DNA of 64,000 nucleotides from Gulosibacter sediminis (GTDB lineage: Bacteria; Actinomycetota; Actinomycetes; Actinomycetales; Microbacteriaceae). The notes beneath the pieces were generated by a model. The model did not search any database. It was given only the letters and a program-made list of their open reading frames with translations, and was not told where the DNA came from. A program made the translations under genes and the position numbers. Numbering within the stretch: the first letter of the stretch is position 1; the number at the start of each line of letters is the position of its first letter. The stretch covers positions 930,001 through 994,000 of the forward strand of contig NZ_CP097160.1 of NCBI RefSeq assembly GCF_023370115.1, read 5' to 3'. This document shows positions 1 to 8,749 of this stretch, piece by piece.

Positions 1-606
1 TCGACGCTGCTGCGCTGCCTCAACCGACTCGAGGACGTCACGAGCGGCGAGGTCTTCATCACCGGCGAGAACATCGCCGCCGCGAAGGGCGAGAAGCTCG
101 ACAAGGTGCGCCAGCGCATCGGCATGGTGTTCCAGCACTTCAACCTGTTCCCGAACATGACGGTGCTGCAGAACGTCGCGCTCGCGCCGACCGAGCTCAA
201 GAAGATGTCGAAGGCGGATGCGCGCAAGCGGGCCGAAGAGCTGCTCACGCGCGTCGGTCTCGCCGACAAGGCGGATGCGCGCCCGTCGCAGCTTTCGGGC
301 GGGCAAAAGCAGCGCGTGGCGATCGCCCGCGCGCTCGCGATGAGCCCGCAGATCATGCTGTTCGACGAGGCCACGAGCGCCCTCGACCCCGAGATGGTCG
401 GCGAGGTGCTCCAGGTGATCCGCGACCTCGCCGCATCCGGCATGACGATGGTGCTCGTCACGCACGAGATGGGCTTCGCCCGCGAGGTCGCCGACCGGGT
501 CGTGTTCATGGCCGAGGGCGTCGTCGTCGAAGAGGGCGACCCCAAGGTGCTGTTCGACTCGCCCAAGGAGGCCCGCACGCAGGACTTCCTCTCGAAGGTG
601 CTCTAG
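1..606 (+). CDS. Amino-acid ABC transporter ATP-binding protein (5' truncated)
   Basis: This is the ATPase subunit of a polar amino-acid importer of the GlnQ/HisP type, which hydrolyses ATP on the cytoplasmic face to drive uptake. The window edge removes the start and most of the Walker A motif; the first visible residues are [11 protein letters not shown], the part that normally follows GK. The Q-loop ([13 protein letters not shown]), signature ([16 protein letters not shown]), Walker B ([14 protein letters not shown]) and switch histidine (LVTHEMGF) are intact. The reading frame is open from base 1, so the downstream ATG at 106 is internal. Binding protein and permease presumably lie upstream, outside the window. 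The exact amino acid carried cannot be told. Confidence 0.93.
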   Translation, partial: STLLRCLNRLEDVTSGEVFITGENIAAAKGEKLDKVRQRIGMVFQHFNLFPNMTVLQNVALAPTELKKMSKADARKRAEELLTRVGLADKADARPSQLSGGQKQRVAIARALAMSPQIMLFDEATSALDPEMVGEVLQVIRDLAASGMTMVLVTHEMGFAREVADRVVFMAEGVVVEEGDPKVLFDSPKEARTQDFLSKVL

Positions 607-620
607 CGAAATCACCACCC

Positions 621-660
621 ACAGCGACCTCCGTGTTTACCCGGAGGTCGCTGTGCGTTT
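621..660 (+). terminator. Rho-independent-type hairpin after the ABC ATPase
   Basis: A perfect 13-bp stem (ACAGCGACCTCCG at 621-633 against CGGAGGTCGCTGT at 642-654) with an 8-nt loop begins 15 bases after the stop and is followed by GCGTTT. The T-run is short, as is common in high-GC actinobacteria. Confidence 0.75.
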
Positions 661-715
661 CCGCGCGCAGACCAGAGTGGGAAGTCGCACACGCTGACAT
701 CTGCAAAGGAGCACC

Positions 716-3295
716 ATGCGCATTCGCCGCATCGCTCCGGTCGCCGCGCTTGCCGTTTCGGGCCTCGCCCTGAGCTGCTTCGTGGCTGCCGGACCCGCCG
801 TTGCCGCCGACGGGGCATTCACCCGCACGGCCACTTATCCCGTGTACCTCAACGTGCCGGAAGGCGTCGACCCCGCGGCCGAGACCGTCGCCGAGATCTC
901 GACGATCACCCCCGACGGCTCGACGATGATCTACACCGACGCGCTCGGCCAGCGCATCGGCTTCATCGATGTCACCGACCCCTCGTCGCCCCAGGGCACC
1001 GGCACCGTCTCGCTGGCCGAGCTCGGCCACGCCGACGACCAGCCGACTTCGGTCGCGGCGATCGGCGACTACGTGCTCGTCGTCATCGACGAGACCGGCG
1101 GCGACTTCGAGCACCCCAAGGGCCGCGTCGACGTGCTCCGCATCAGCGACCGCGAGCGCGTTGCCTCGATCGACCTCGAGGGGCAGCCCGACTCGATCGA
1201 CATCTCGGACGACGGCCAGTATGCGGCCATCGCGATCGAGAACCAGCGCGACGAGGAGCGCGAGGACGTCGACGGCGGCCTACCGCAGCTCCCCGCCGGC
1301 TTCGTCTCGGTGATCGACCTCGCGGGCGACCCGACGACCTGGCAGTCGGAGCGCGTCGACCTCGTCGACGAGACTGGCGCCCCGATCGAGGTCATGGCGA
1401 ACGCCGGCCTCGACACCCCGGAGGATCCGGAGCCCGAGTACGTCTCGATCAACAGCGACAACGTCGCCGCGGTGACCCTGCAGGAGAACAACGGCGTCGC
1501 GATCATCGACCTCGAGACGCGCACCGTCACCGATGCGTGGAGCGCCGGCACGGTCTCGGTCAACCAGCTCGACACCGAGGACGACGGCGTGATCGACCTC
1601 AGCGGCTCGATCACCGACACCCCGCGCGAGCCCGACGCGGTCGGCTGGGTGAACAACACCACGCTCGCGACCGCGAACGAGGGCGACTGGAAGGGCGGCA
1701 CCCGCGGCTGGACCGTCTTCGGCATCGACGGCACCGTGCAGTGGGACGCCGGCAACAGCTTCGAGCACCTCGCGATCCAGCACGGCCTCTACAACGACGG
1801 CCGCGCCGGCAAGAAGGGCCCCGAGCCCGAGGGCCTCGCGATCGCCGAGTACAACGGCACGAACTATGCGTTCATCGCCTCGGAGCGCTCGAACTTCGTC
1901 GCGGTCTACAACGTCGACGACCCCGCCAACCCGGCTTACGAGCAGCTGCTGTTCACGACGAACGGCCCCGAGGGCGTTCTGCCCGTGCCGTCGCGCGACC
2001 TCTTACTCGTCTCGAGCGAGGTCGACGAGGCTTCGGCCGGCTTCCGCAGCTCGGTGAACATCTTCCAGTTCGGCGACGCCACCCCGGCGCAGCCGAGCAT
2101 CGTCTCGGGCGATGACGAGAACGGCCTGCCCATCGGCTGGTCGGCGCTCGGCGCGCTCACGGCAGACCCGAGCGACGCGAACCTGCTCTACTCGGCGACC
2201 GACGCGGCGCTGAAGAACAACCGCATCTACACGATCGACGTGTCGGCTGAGCCCGCCCTCATCACCGAGGCCCGCGACGTCACGAAGGATGGCGTGGTCA
2301 CCTCGTACGACATCGAGGGTATCGCGGCAAAGGCCGACGGCGGATTCTGGCTCGCTTCGGAGGGGGCGACGGGCGCCGAGAACCTCCTCGTCGAACTCGA
2401 CGCCGAGCTCAACGTGGTGCAGGAAATCTCGCTGCCGGAGGACGTCTCGGCGCACATCGGCAAGTGGGGCCTCGAGGGCGTCACGGTGACCGAGGACGCC
2501 GACGGCAACGAGGTGCTCTACTTCGCGGTGCAGCGCCCGCTGTGGGTTGACCCCGCCGCGTCGCCGCTTGAGCCGCTCGAGGGCGCGAACACGACCCGCA
2601 TCGGCCAGTTCTCGACGGCGACCGGCGAGTTCGCCTGGTTCGGCTACGAGCTCGAGTCGACCGACGTCGCCGGCGACTGGATGGGCCTCTCGGAGATCAC
2701 CGTCGTCGACGACAACACCCTCGCGGTGATCGAGCGCGACAAGCTCAACGGCCCGAATGCCGCGATCAAGCGCATCTACACGGTCGAGATTCCGGATGCA
2801 CAGGCGATCGCCGACGCGGATGGCGCGGTGATTCCCGTTGAGAAGAACCTCGCGATCGACGTGCTGCCCGAGCTGCAGTCCGTGAAGGGCTGGACCCAGG
2901 AGAAGCTCGAGGGCTTCACCATCTCGGCCGACGGCCAGCTCTACGCGGTGACCGACAACGACGGCCTCGACGACGCCACCGGCGAGACCGTGTTCCTCCG
3001 CCTCGGTTCGGCGGACGACGCGTTCGGTACCGACCCGGAACCGACGCAGTCGCCCGAGCCCACCGAGACGACCGAGCCGACCTCGACCGCCGTGCCCACC
3101 ACGACGGCCAGCGCCTCGTCGACCGATGGCGCATCCGAGCCGGCCGCCTCGCCGAGCGACACCGCCACCGACGCTAACGGCAACCTCGCCACCACCGGTG
3201 CCGACGCGGGCACGATCGCGCTGATCGGCCTCTTCGCCGCGGGCGCCATCGCCGCGGGCGCGGCGCTCGTGCTGCGCCGCCGCAACCAAACGTAG
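716..3295 (+). CDS. Secreted, wall-anchored esterase-like/phytase-family beta-propeller protein
   Basis: A large exported protein (859 aa) with an N-terminal signal peptide (MRIRRIAPVAALAVSGLAL, cleavage near AVAADG). The long middle region looks like the phytase/esterase-like beta-propeller family (choice-of-anchor type), with blade-like stretches such as GFIDVTDPSSP, YVLVVIDETGGD and ITVVDDNTLAVIERD. Near residues 765-815 is a Thr/Pro/Glu/Ser-rich wall-spanning linker. The C-terminus carries LATTG, a hydrophobic helix and RRRNQT, which fits a sortase anchor of the LAXTG kind used by actinobacterial class E sortases. The ATG follows a strong AAAGGAG site. It may hydrolyse phosphate esters at the cell surface, but no catalytic residue can be assigned by eye. 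The gene stands alone between two terminators. Confidence 0.8.
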   Translation: MRIRRIAPVAALAVSGLALSCFVAAGPAVAADGAFTRTATYPVYLNVPEGVDPAAETVAEISTITPDGSTMIYTDALGQRIGFIDVTDPSSPQGTGTVSLAELGHADDQPTSVAAIGDYVLVVIDETGGDFEHPKGRVDVLRISDRERVASIDLEGQPDSIDISDDGQYAAIAIENQRDEEREDVDGGLPQLPAGFVSVIDLAGDPTTWQSERVDLVDETGAPIEVMANAGLDTPEDPEPEYVSINSDNVAAVTLQENNGVAIIDLETRTVTDAWSAGTVSVNQLDTEDDGVIDLSGSITDTPREPDAVGWVNNTTLATANEGDWKGGTRGWTVFGIDGTVQWDAGNSFEHLAIQHGLYNDGRAGKKGPEPEGLAIAEYNGTNYAFIASERSNFVAVYNVDDPANPAYEQLLFTTNGPEGVLPVPSRDLLLVSSEVDEASAGFRSSVNIFQFGDATPAQPSIVSGDDENGLPIGWSALGALTADPSDANLLYSATDAALKNNRIYTIDVSAEPALITEARDVTKDGVVTSYDIEGIAAKADGGFWLASEGATGAENLLVELDAELNVVQEISLPEDVSAHIGKWGLEGVTVTEDADGNEVLYFAVQRPLWVDPAASPLEPLEGANTTRIGQFSTATGEFAWFGYELESTDVAGDWMGLSEITVVDDNTLAVIERDKLNGPNAAIKRIYTVEIPDAQAIADADGAVIPVEKNLAIDVLPELQSVKGWTQEKLEGFTISADGQLYAVTDNDGLDDATGETVFLRLGSADDAFGTDPEPTQSPEPTETTEPTSTAVPTTTASASSTDGASEPAASPSDTATDANGNLATTGADAGTIALIGLFAAGAIAAGAALVLRRRNQT

Positions 3296-3315
3296 TAGTA
3301 GCGCGCAACCACAGT

Positions 3316-3372
3316 CCCGGGTTCCGAAACCCTGCCGCCGCAGGTTTTTGGGGCCCGGGGCTCGTTTTTCCT
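3316..3372 (+). terminator. Imperfect long hairpin with T-run
   Basis: CCCGGGTTCCGAAACCCTGC (3316-3335) pairs imperfectly with the mirrored segment ending at 3359. It is followed by GCTCGTTTTTCC. It separates the wall-anchored protein from the iron-regulated efe promoter. Confidence 0.55.
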
Positions 3373-3403
3373 CATCTCGGGTCCGCGTGTGATTTATAGT
3401 TTA

Positions 3404-3422
3404 TTAAGTGAGCCTTACCTAA
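3404..3422 (+). promoter_or_regulatory. DtxR/IdeR-type iron box upstream of efeUOB
   Basis: TTAAGTGAGCCTTACCTAA matches the classical DtxR/IdeR consensus TTAGGTTAGCCTAACCTAA at 16 of 19 positions by direct comparison. It lies 45 bases before the efeU start, next to AT-rich sequence (TTTATAGTTTATTAA) that could be the -10 region. Iron-loaded repressor bound here would shut off the iron-uptake operon when iron is plentiful. Confidence 0.8.
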
Positions 3423-3466
3423 CCCGGGTGGGGCCGTACTGCACCAGAGATGGATCCGCTACCCCA

Positions 3467-4378
3467 ATGCTCGGAGCATTCCTGATTGGCCTCCGTGAGG
3501 GGCTCGAGGCCGCACTCGTCGTCGGCATTCTGCTCGCCTATGTGCGCCGCATCGACCGCCGCGATCTGATTCGCCCGATCACGATCGGCGTCGGCATCGC
3601 CGTCGCCATCAGCCTGCTGCTCGGCGCGATCCTCACCTTCGGCGCCTACGGCCTCTCGTTTCAGGCGCAGGAGATCATCGGCGGCTCGCTCTCGCTCGTC
3701 GCGGTCGCGATGGTGACCTTCATGGTCTTCTGGATGGGCAAGACCTCGGCGAACCTCCGCGGTGACCTCGAGCGCGAAGTGGATGCGCGCATCCACCAGG
3801 GCAGCGGCTGGGGCATCGTCGCGCTCGCGATCGTGTCGGTCGGCCGCGAGGGCCTCGAGACCGCGCTGTTCGTCTGGTCGACGACCCGCGGCACCGGCGA
3901 TACCCCGTGGTACACCGGCCTCGGCTCAGCGGTGCTCGGCATCCTCGCCGCCGTCGCGATCGCCTGGCTGCTCATGCGCGGCATGCTCCGCGTCGACCTC
4001 TCAAAGTTCTTCCTCGTCACCGGTATCGTGCTCGTCGTGCTCGCGGGCGGCGTGCTCGCCTACGCCATCGGCGACCTCCAGGAAGCCGCGGTGCTGCCCG
4101 GCCCGTACCTCGCGGCGCCGGACGGCGCGCCCGCCTGGCTCGCGAGCTGGTACGGGCAGGACGCCTGGGCATTCCAGCTCTCGAGCAGCATCCCGCCCGA
4201 CGGCTTCGTCGCCTCGCTGCTCAAGGGCACGATCGGCTTCGTGCCCGACATGTCAAAGCTCTCGGTCATTGCCTGGATCGCCTACCTCCTCATCACGATG
4301 CTGCTGTTCCTGCGCCAGTACCGCCGCAGCCGCGCGGCCCGGGCCGCGGCCAAAGCCGCACGCGTCGCGACCGCCTGA
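3467..4378 (+). CDS. efeU: FTR1-family iron permease EfeU
   Basis: Integral membrane permease of the EfeUOB iron uptake system, related to yeast Ftr1. Both REXXE iron-coordination motifs are visible: REGLE in GLREGLEAALVVG near the N-terminus, and REGLE in VGREGLETALFVW near residue 125. About seven hydrophobic helices and a basic cytoplasmic tail follow. The ATG at 3467 is chosen because the protein then begins with the family-typical MLGAFLIGLREGLEA; an upstream in-frame ATG at 3389 would put the iron box inside the coding sequence. It is first in the efeU-efeO-efeB operon. Confidence 0.92.
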   Translation: MLGAFLIGLREGLEAALVVGILLAYVRRIDRRDLIRPITIGVGIAVAISLLLGAILTFGAYGLSFQAQEIIGGSLSLVAVAMVTFMVFWMGKTSANLRGDLEREVDARIHQGSGWGIVALAIVSVGREGLETALFVWSTTRGTGDTPWYTGLGSAVLGILAAVAIAWLLMRGMLRVDLSKFFLVTGIVLVVLAGGVLAYAIGDLQEAAVLPGPYLAAPDGAPAWLASWYGQDAWAFQLSSSIPPDGFVASLLKGTIGFVPDMSKLSVIAWIAYLLITMLLFLRQYRRSRAARAAAKAARVATA

Positions 4379-4443
4379 CCCCGGCATCCGCCCGCCAGCA
4401 CCTTTAGATCACCCTTCTCACGCATCAGAAGAACAGGACACTC

Positions 4444-5655
4444 ATGCGCAAACTACGATTCGGGCTCGTGCCCGGCCTTGCGGCGCTCACGCTCGTGCTG
4501 GCTGGCTGCGTGCCGAACGCCGGCACCGACGCGGCGGGCGAAGCAATCACCGTCTCGAGCACCGACTCGAAGTGCACGGTCTCGACCGCCGAGGCCACCG
4601 CGGGCACCCTCACGTTTAACGTGTCGAACGACGGCGACCGGGTCACCGAGTTCTACCTGCTCGCCGATGACGGCCTGCGCATTGTGGGCGAGGTCGAGAA
4701 CATCGCGCCCGGCACCGTGCGAACGCTCACCGTTGTCGCGCAACCGGGCAGCTACTTCACCGCCTGCAAGCCGGGCATGGTCGGCGACAACGTCGGCCAG
4801 ACCGACTTCTCGGTCTCGGGCGACCGCGTCGAGCTCTCGGGCGACGACGCCGAGCTGCAGCAAACGGCGATCGACAACTACAAGGCCTACGTGCGCGACC
4901 AGGTGTCGCAGCTCGTGCCCGCCGTCGACGAGTTCGTCGAGGCCTACGTCTCGGGCGACGACGAGACCGCGCGCGAGCTGTTCGCGAGCACCCGCGTCTA
5001 CTACGAGCGCATCGAGCCGACCGCCGAGGCCTTCGGCGACCTCGACCCGAAGATCGACTACCGCGAGGTGGATGCCCGCGAGGAGGGCCTCGACTGGACC
5101 GGCTTCCACCGCATCGAGAAGGACCTCTGGCCGCCGACCGATGGCGACCTCAACTCCGACGACACCGATGCGCTCGAGGGCTGGACCCCGTCGACCGACG
5201 CCGAGCGCGCCGAACTCGGTGAGCAGCTCGTCTCGGACATCGCCGAGCTCAACGACCTCGTGACCTCCGACGACTTCGAGCTGCAGCTCGGTGACATCTC
5301 GAACGGCGCCATCGGCCTGCTCGACGAGGTCGCGACCGGCAAGATCACCGGCGAGGAAGACTGGTGGTCGGGCACCGACCTCACCGACTTCCAGGCGAAC
5401 GTCGAGGGCGCCGAGGTGGCCTTCGGCATCGTGCGCGACATGGCGCTCGCGAAGGGCGAAGAGGGTGCGCAGCTCGTCGCCGACATCGACGCGGGCTTCG
5501 ACGAACTCAACGCCGAACTCGCGCAGTACGGGTCGCTTGACGACGGCTTCACGAATTACGAGGATCTCACCGAAGAGCAGATCAAGGGGCTCAGCGACAA
5601 GGTCTCGGCACTCGCCGAACCGCTGTCGCAGCTCACCGCGCTGCTGCTCGGCTAA
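4444..5655 (+). CDS. efeO: Iron uptake lipoprotein EfeO (cupredoxin plus M75/imelysin domain)
   Basis: Extracytoplasmic iron-binding partner of EfeU. A lipoprotein signal ends in LVLAGC, with Cys22 as the lipidation site. An N-terminal cupredoxin-like domain (about residues 35-135, containing YFTACKPGMVGDN) precedes the M75 imelysin-type domain, which includes the HRIEKDLW segment (the HXXE motif of this family). The length of 403 aa fits full-length EfeO rather than the short EfeM type. The gene follows efeU by 65 bases and precedes efeB by 40. Confidence 0.92.
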   Translation: MRKLRFGLVPGLAALTLVLAGCVPNAGTDAAGEAITVSSTDSKCTVSTAEATAGTLTFNVSNDGDRVTEFYLLADDGLRIVGEVENIAPGTVRTLTVVAQPGSYFTACKPGMVGDNVGQTDFSVSGDRVELSGDDAELQQTAIDNYKAYVRDQVSQLVPAVDEFVEAYVSGDDETARELFASTRVYYERIEPTAEAFGDLDPKIDYREVDAREEGLDWTGFHRIEKDLWPPTDGDLNSDDTDALEGWTPSTDAERAELGEQLVSDIAELNDLVTSDDFELQLGDISNGAIGLLDEVATGKITGEEDWWSGTDLTDFQANVEGAEVAFGIVRDMALAKGEEGAQLVADIDAGFDELNAELAQYGSLDDGFTNYEDLTEEQIKGLSDKVSALAEPLSQLTALLLG

Positions 5656-5695
5656 GGCACATCCGTAACCCCGCGTGAGCGGGAGGAAGAACACC

Positions 5696-7054
5696 ATGGC
5701 AACAACCGGTCTCACCGGCGCCGACGACGACCAGCCCGCCTCGCCCGAGTCCACCGACTCGGGCGAGGCGGGCGCTTCGGCGGCGACACCCAAGCCCGAG
5801 CACGTCAGCCGGCGCGGGCTCTTCGGCGCCATCGCCGCGAGCGGCGTGATGGGGATGCTCGCTGGCGGCGCCGGGGTGCGGCTCGGCCAGACCATCGCCG
5901 AGCAGTCAGAGGGCGACGGCACGACGTACGCCTTCTTCGGCGAGCATCCGGCCGGCATCACCACGCCGATGCAGGACCGCGTGCACTTCGCGGCCTTCGA
6001 CATCGACGACGACGCGTCGCGCGAGGAACTCATCGACTTATTGCAGCGGTGGAGCTACGCCGCGTCGCGCCTCCAGCTTGGGCTCGACGTTTCGGCCTCG
6101 GGCGCCGTCGGCGGGTCGGAGTACGCGCCGCCCGACGACACCGGCGAGGCGCTTGGTCTGCCACCGTCGGGCCTTACGATCACGATCGGCTTCGGCCCCG
6201 GGGTATTTGAGGATGCGGATGGCAACGACCGCTTCGGCGTGCGCGACCAGCGACCCGAGGCCCTCGCCCCGCTGCCGGCATTCTCGGGCGACGACCTGCG
6301 CGCGGCGATCTCGGGCGGCGACCTCGCCGTGCAGGCATGCGCCGACGACCCGCAGGTCGCGGTGCACGCGATCCGCAATTTCACCCGCATGGCATTCGGC
6401 ACCGCGACCCTGAAATGGAGCTCGCTCGGCTTCGGGCGCACCTCCTCGACGAGCCGCGCCCAGCGCACGCCCCGCAACCTCTTCGGGTTCAAAGACGGCA
6501 CGCACAACATCATGGCGGAGGACGTCGACGATACGAACGACTACGTCTGGGTGCAGCAGGGCGACGGCCCCGACTGGCTCGCCGGCGGCTCGTACATGAT
6601 CGTGCGCAAGATCCGCATGCTCATCGAGTCGTGGGATCGCTCGCAGCTCGGCGAGCAGGAGCGCGTCTTCGGCCGCGACAAGGGCGAGGGGGCGCCGCTC
6701 TCGGGCGGCGACGAGTTCACCGCGCCGAACTTCGCCGCGACCGACTCGGCCGGGGAGCCCCGCATCCCGGTGCAATCGCACGTGCACCTCGCGCATCCCG
6801 AGCAGAACGGGGGCAAGCGCATCCTTCGTCGCGCCTTCAACTACGTCGACGGCAACGACGAACTCGGGCTGCTCGACGCGGGCCTGCTGTTCATCTCGTT
6901 CCAGCGTGACCCGCAGCAGTTCATCGACATTCAGAAGAACCTCTCGCGCGACCTGCTCAACGAGTACATTCGCCACGTCTCGAGCGGGGTCTGGGCCGTA
7001 CCGCCGATTCCGACCGACGGCAGCTACGCGGGGGCGACGCTCTTCGAGGCGTAG
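5696..7054 (+). CDS. efeB: Dyp-type haem peroxidase EfeB, Tat-exported
   Basis: Deferrochelatase/peroxidase component of EfeUOB, exported folded with haem. A twin-arginine signal (VSRRGLFGAIAASG, arginines 39-40) is followed by the Dyp domain with the GXXDG motif in LFGFKDGTHN and a candidate proximal haem histidine in QSHVHLAHP. A conserved arginine pair lies in RILRRAFNY. I place the start at the ATG at 5696 because GGGAGGAAG sits 7 bases upstream; a GTG at 5675 would add seven unneeded residues before that site. It is last in the iron-box-controlled operon. Confidence 0.92.
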   Translation: MATTGLTGADDDQPASPESTDSGEAGASAATPKPEHVSRRGLFGAIAASGVMGMLAGGAGVRLGQTIAEQSEGDGTTYAFFGEHPAGITTPMQDRVHFAAFDIDDDASREELIDLLQRWSYAASRLQLGLDVSASGAVGGSEYAPPDDTGEALGLPPSGLTITIGFGPGVFEDADGNDRFGVRDQRPEALAPLPAFSGDDLRAAISGGDLAVQACADDPQVAVHAIRNFTRMAFGTATLKWSSLGFGRTSSTSRAQRTPRNLFGFKDGTHNIMAEDVDDTNDYVWVQQGDGPDWLAGGSYMIVRKIRMLIESWDRSQLGEQERVFGRDKGEGAPLSGGDEFTAPNFAATDSAGEPRIPVQSHVHLAHPEQNGGKRILRRAFNYVDGNDELGLLDAGLLFISFQRDPQQFIDIQKNLSRDLLNEYIRHVSSGVWAVPPIPTDGSYAGATLFEA

Positions 7055-7096
7055 TGGGGCGGGAATAATCGGCAGAGCTGCGTCGTCTTCTTTCGT

Positions 7097-7621
7097 ATGA
7101 CTTCTGTGCAATCACCCGAGCTCGACCCCGCGAACAACCGGGCGGTCGCGGCTGTCGCGGCCTCGGGCATCCGCCACGAGGTGCGCACGCACGGCAAGGC
7201 GTCGTCGCTCGCCGAGGCGGCGGCGCTGCGCGGCGTGCGGCCCCGGCAGATCGTGAAGTCGATGATCGTGAAGGACGGCACGGGGGAGTACCACGTGGTG
7301 CTCGTGCCCGGCGACCGGGTCATCTCGTGGCCGAAGCTGCGCGCCGTGCTCGGCGTGAACAAGGCCGCCATGCCCTCGGCCGACGAGGCGAAGGCGGTCA
7401 CCGGCTTCGCCCGCGGCACGATCACGCCGTTCGGCACGTTGACGCCGCTCGACGTCGTGGCCGACGTGCTCGTCGAGCCCGGGCCCATCACCGTCGGCGG
7501 CGGGGCGTACTCGGTCGGGATCTACCTCGACGGCGACGACCTGCTCGCCCACTTCGGCGCCGAGCGCGTCGACATCACCGAGCCCGACCCGGCATTCGTC
7601 GAGGCGCCCGCCGAAGCATAG
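7097..7621 (+). CDS. ybaK: YbaK/EbsC-family aminoacyl-tRNA deacylase
   Basis: A single-domain trans-editing enzyme (174 aa) of the YbaK/ProX superfamily, which hydrolyses mischarged Cys-tRNA(Pro) or related species. The conserved lysine region (RQIVKSMIVKD), the VLVPGDRVISW strand and the GGGAYSVGIYL segment near the C-terminus are typical. Its length matches the stand-alone editing proteins rather than the ProRS insertion domain. It starts 42 bases after efeB but has no evident link to iron. Its 3' end faces the NtaA-like gene across 90 bases with no clear terminator. Confidence 0.85.
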   Translation: MTSVQSPELDPANNRAVAAVAASGIRHEVRTHGKASSLAEAAALRGVRPRQIVKSMIVKDGTGEYHVVLVPGDRVISWPKLRAVLGVNKAAMPSADEAKAVTGFARGTITPFGTLTPLDVVADVLVEPGPITVGGGAYSVGIYLDGDDLLAHFGAERVDITEPDPAFVEAPAEA

Positions 7622-7711
7622 GTGTTGCGGTCAGCCCCAAGAACTCGCGACAACGAGCCGCGAACGTGGCCAAACCCGACACCCATGGCGCGACGGCCGG
7701 CCGCGGGCCGA

Positions 7712-8749
7712 TCACGTGGTGGCGGCCCCGAGCCGGGCACGAAGGCGGGGGAGCACCTCTTCGAGAGCGAGTTCGAGGCTTTCCCACCCGCCGAACGGCA
7801 GGGCGACGAAGCCGGGCGCATCGCTGTCGTGCAGAAACTCGGCGACGCGAGCAGCGACCTCCTCGGGTGTGCCCGCCGCGACGAAGTGACGCGCGCCCGC
7901 GCCGTCCGCCTCTGGTAGGGGCGCGGCGCCGCCGGAGCGCACCGACATGATGATGCCCGGATGCACGCCAACGACGTCGGCGGCCCGGCCATGCTCGAGC
8001 GCGCGGCGCGAGACGTCAGTGGCGAGCGAGCGGGCAGCTGCGACGTTGCCGGTCGCCGCGAACATCGAATCGGCCCACCTGGCGGCGAAGTCGAGCATCA
8101 ACGGCGAACCAGCCGCGGTCATCATGGGCAACGCTCCGCGGCCGGGCAGCGTGAGCGGGCCTTGCACGCCGGCGGCGAGCTGCGCATCGCCAACGCGCAG
8201 CCGCTCGAGTCGCGCAAACTCGCCGGTCGCGGCGTCGGCGACGAGGCCATCCGCGTCGAAGCCTGACCAGAGGTCGTGCAGCGCCGCGAGCGCCGCGTTC
8301 GCTGCCGCCAGGCGGGTTGCCGGCGCATCCTCGCGCACGAGCCCGAAGTTGTCGTGTCCGGCAAGCGACCACACGGCGTTCCAGCCGGCTCGGCCACCGC
8401 TGAGGGCGTCGAGCGATCGCAACTCGCGGGCGAGTTGATACGGTCGCGAGAATGTCGTGGAACAGGTGGGGAAGAGCCGGATGCGCTCGGTCGCGCCCGC
8501 AATGACGCTCATGAGCGTGAGCGGGTCGGGCCCAAAGAACTCCGCGCCGCGGCCCGCACGCACGAGGGGCAGTGCCGGCACATCCGGCTTGAGGAGGTAG
8601 TCCCAGCCCGCGCGTTCGGCGCGCTGCGCGACGGCGATGGCCCCGGCACCCGCGACGTACTCGCGGGCGCGCTGCGGCGCATCCCGCCATGCCCCACCGC
8701 GAAGCCAGGTAGGTGAGAGCGAGAGGCCTGCGAGCGGCGCCGGCCTCAT
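7712..8749 (-). CDS. LLM-class flavin-dependent monooxygenase, NtaA/SnaA/DszA type
   Basis: An FMNH2-dependent luciferase-fold monooxygenase (345 aa) of the nitrilotriacetate/EDTA monooxygenase component A group. Supporting segments are LSLSPTWLRGGAWR at the N-terminus, the family-typical RELRSLDALSGGRAGWN, and HDNFG. The start is the ATG at 8749, whose bases overlap the stop of the upstream ATPase gene as ATGA, so translation is probably coupled. It is last in an iron-box-controlled siderophore/chelate uptake operon. I infer that it oxidatively breaks an imported iron chelate or siderophore and so releases iron. A flavin reductase partner is not seen in the window. Confidence 0.85.
   Translation of the reverse strand: MRPAPLAGLSLSPTWLRGGAWRDAPQRAREYVAGAGAIAVAQRAERAGWDYLLKPDVPALPLVRAGRGAEFFGPDPLTLMSVIAGATERIRLFPTCSTTFSRPYQLARELRSLDALSGGRAGWNAVWSLAGHDNFGLVREDAPATRLAAANAALAALHDLWSGFDADGLVADAATGEFARLERLRVGDAQLAAGVQGPLTLPGRGALPMMTAAGSPLMLDFAARWADSMFAATGNVAAARSLATDVSRRALEHGRAADVVGVHPGIIMSVRSGGAAPLPEADGAGARHFVAAGTPEEVAARVAEFLHDSDAPGFVALPFGGWESLELALEEVLPRLRARLGAATT

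Noticed and set aside
3389-3466. Longer N-terminus for EfeU
   Set aside because: The added residues would place the iron box inside the gene and give a non-hydrophobic start not seen in the family.
4453-6033. 526-codon minus-strand open frame
   Set aside because: Antisense of efeO and efeB, spanning two genes and their gap, without recognisable motifs.
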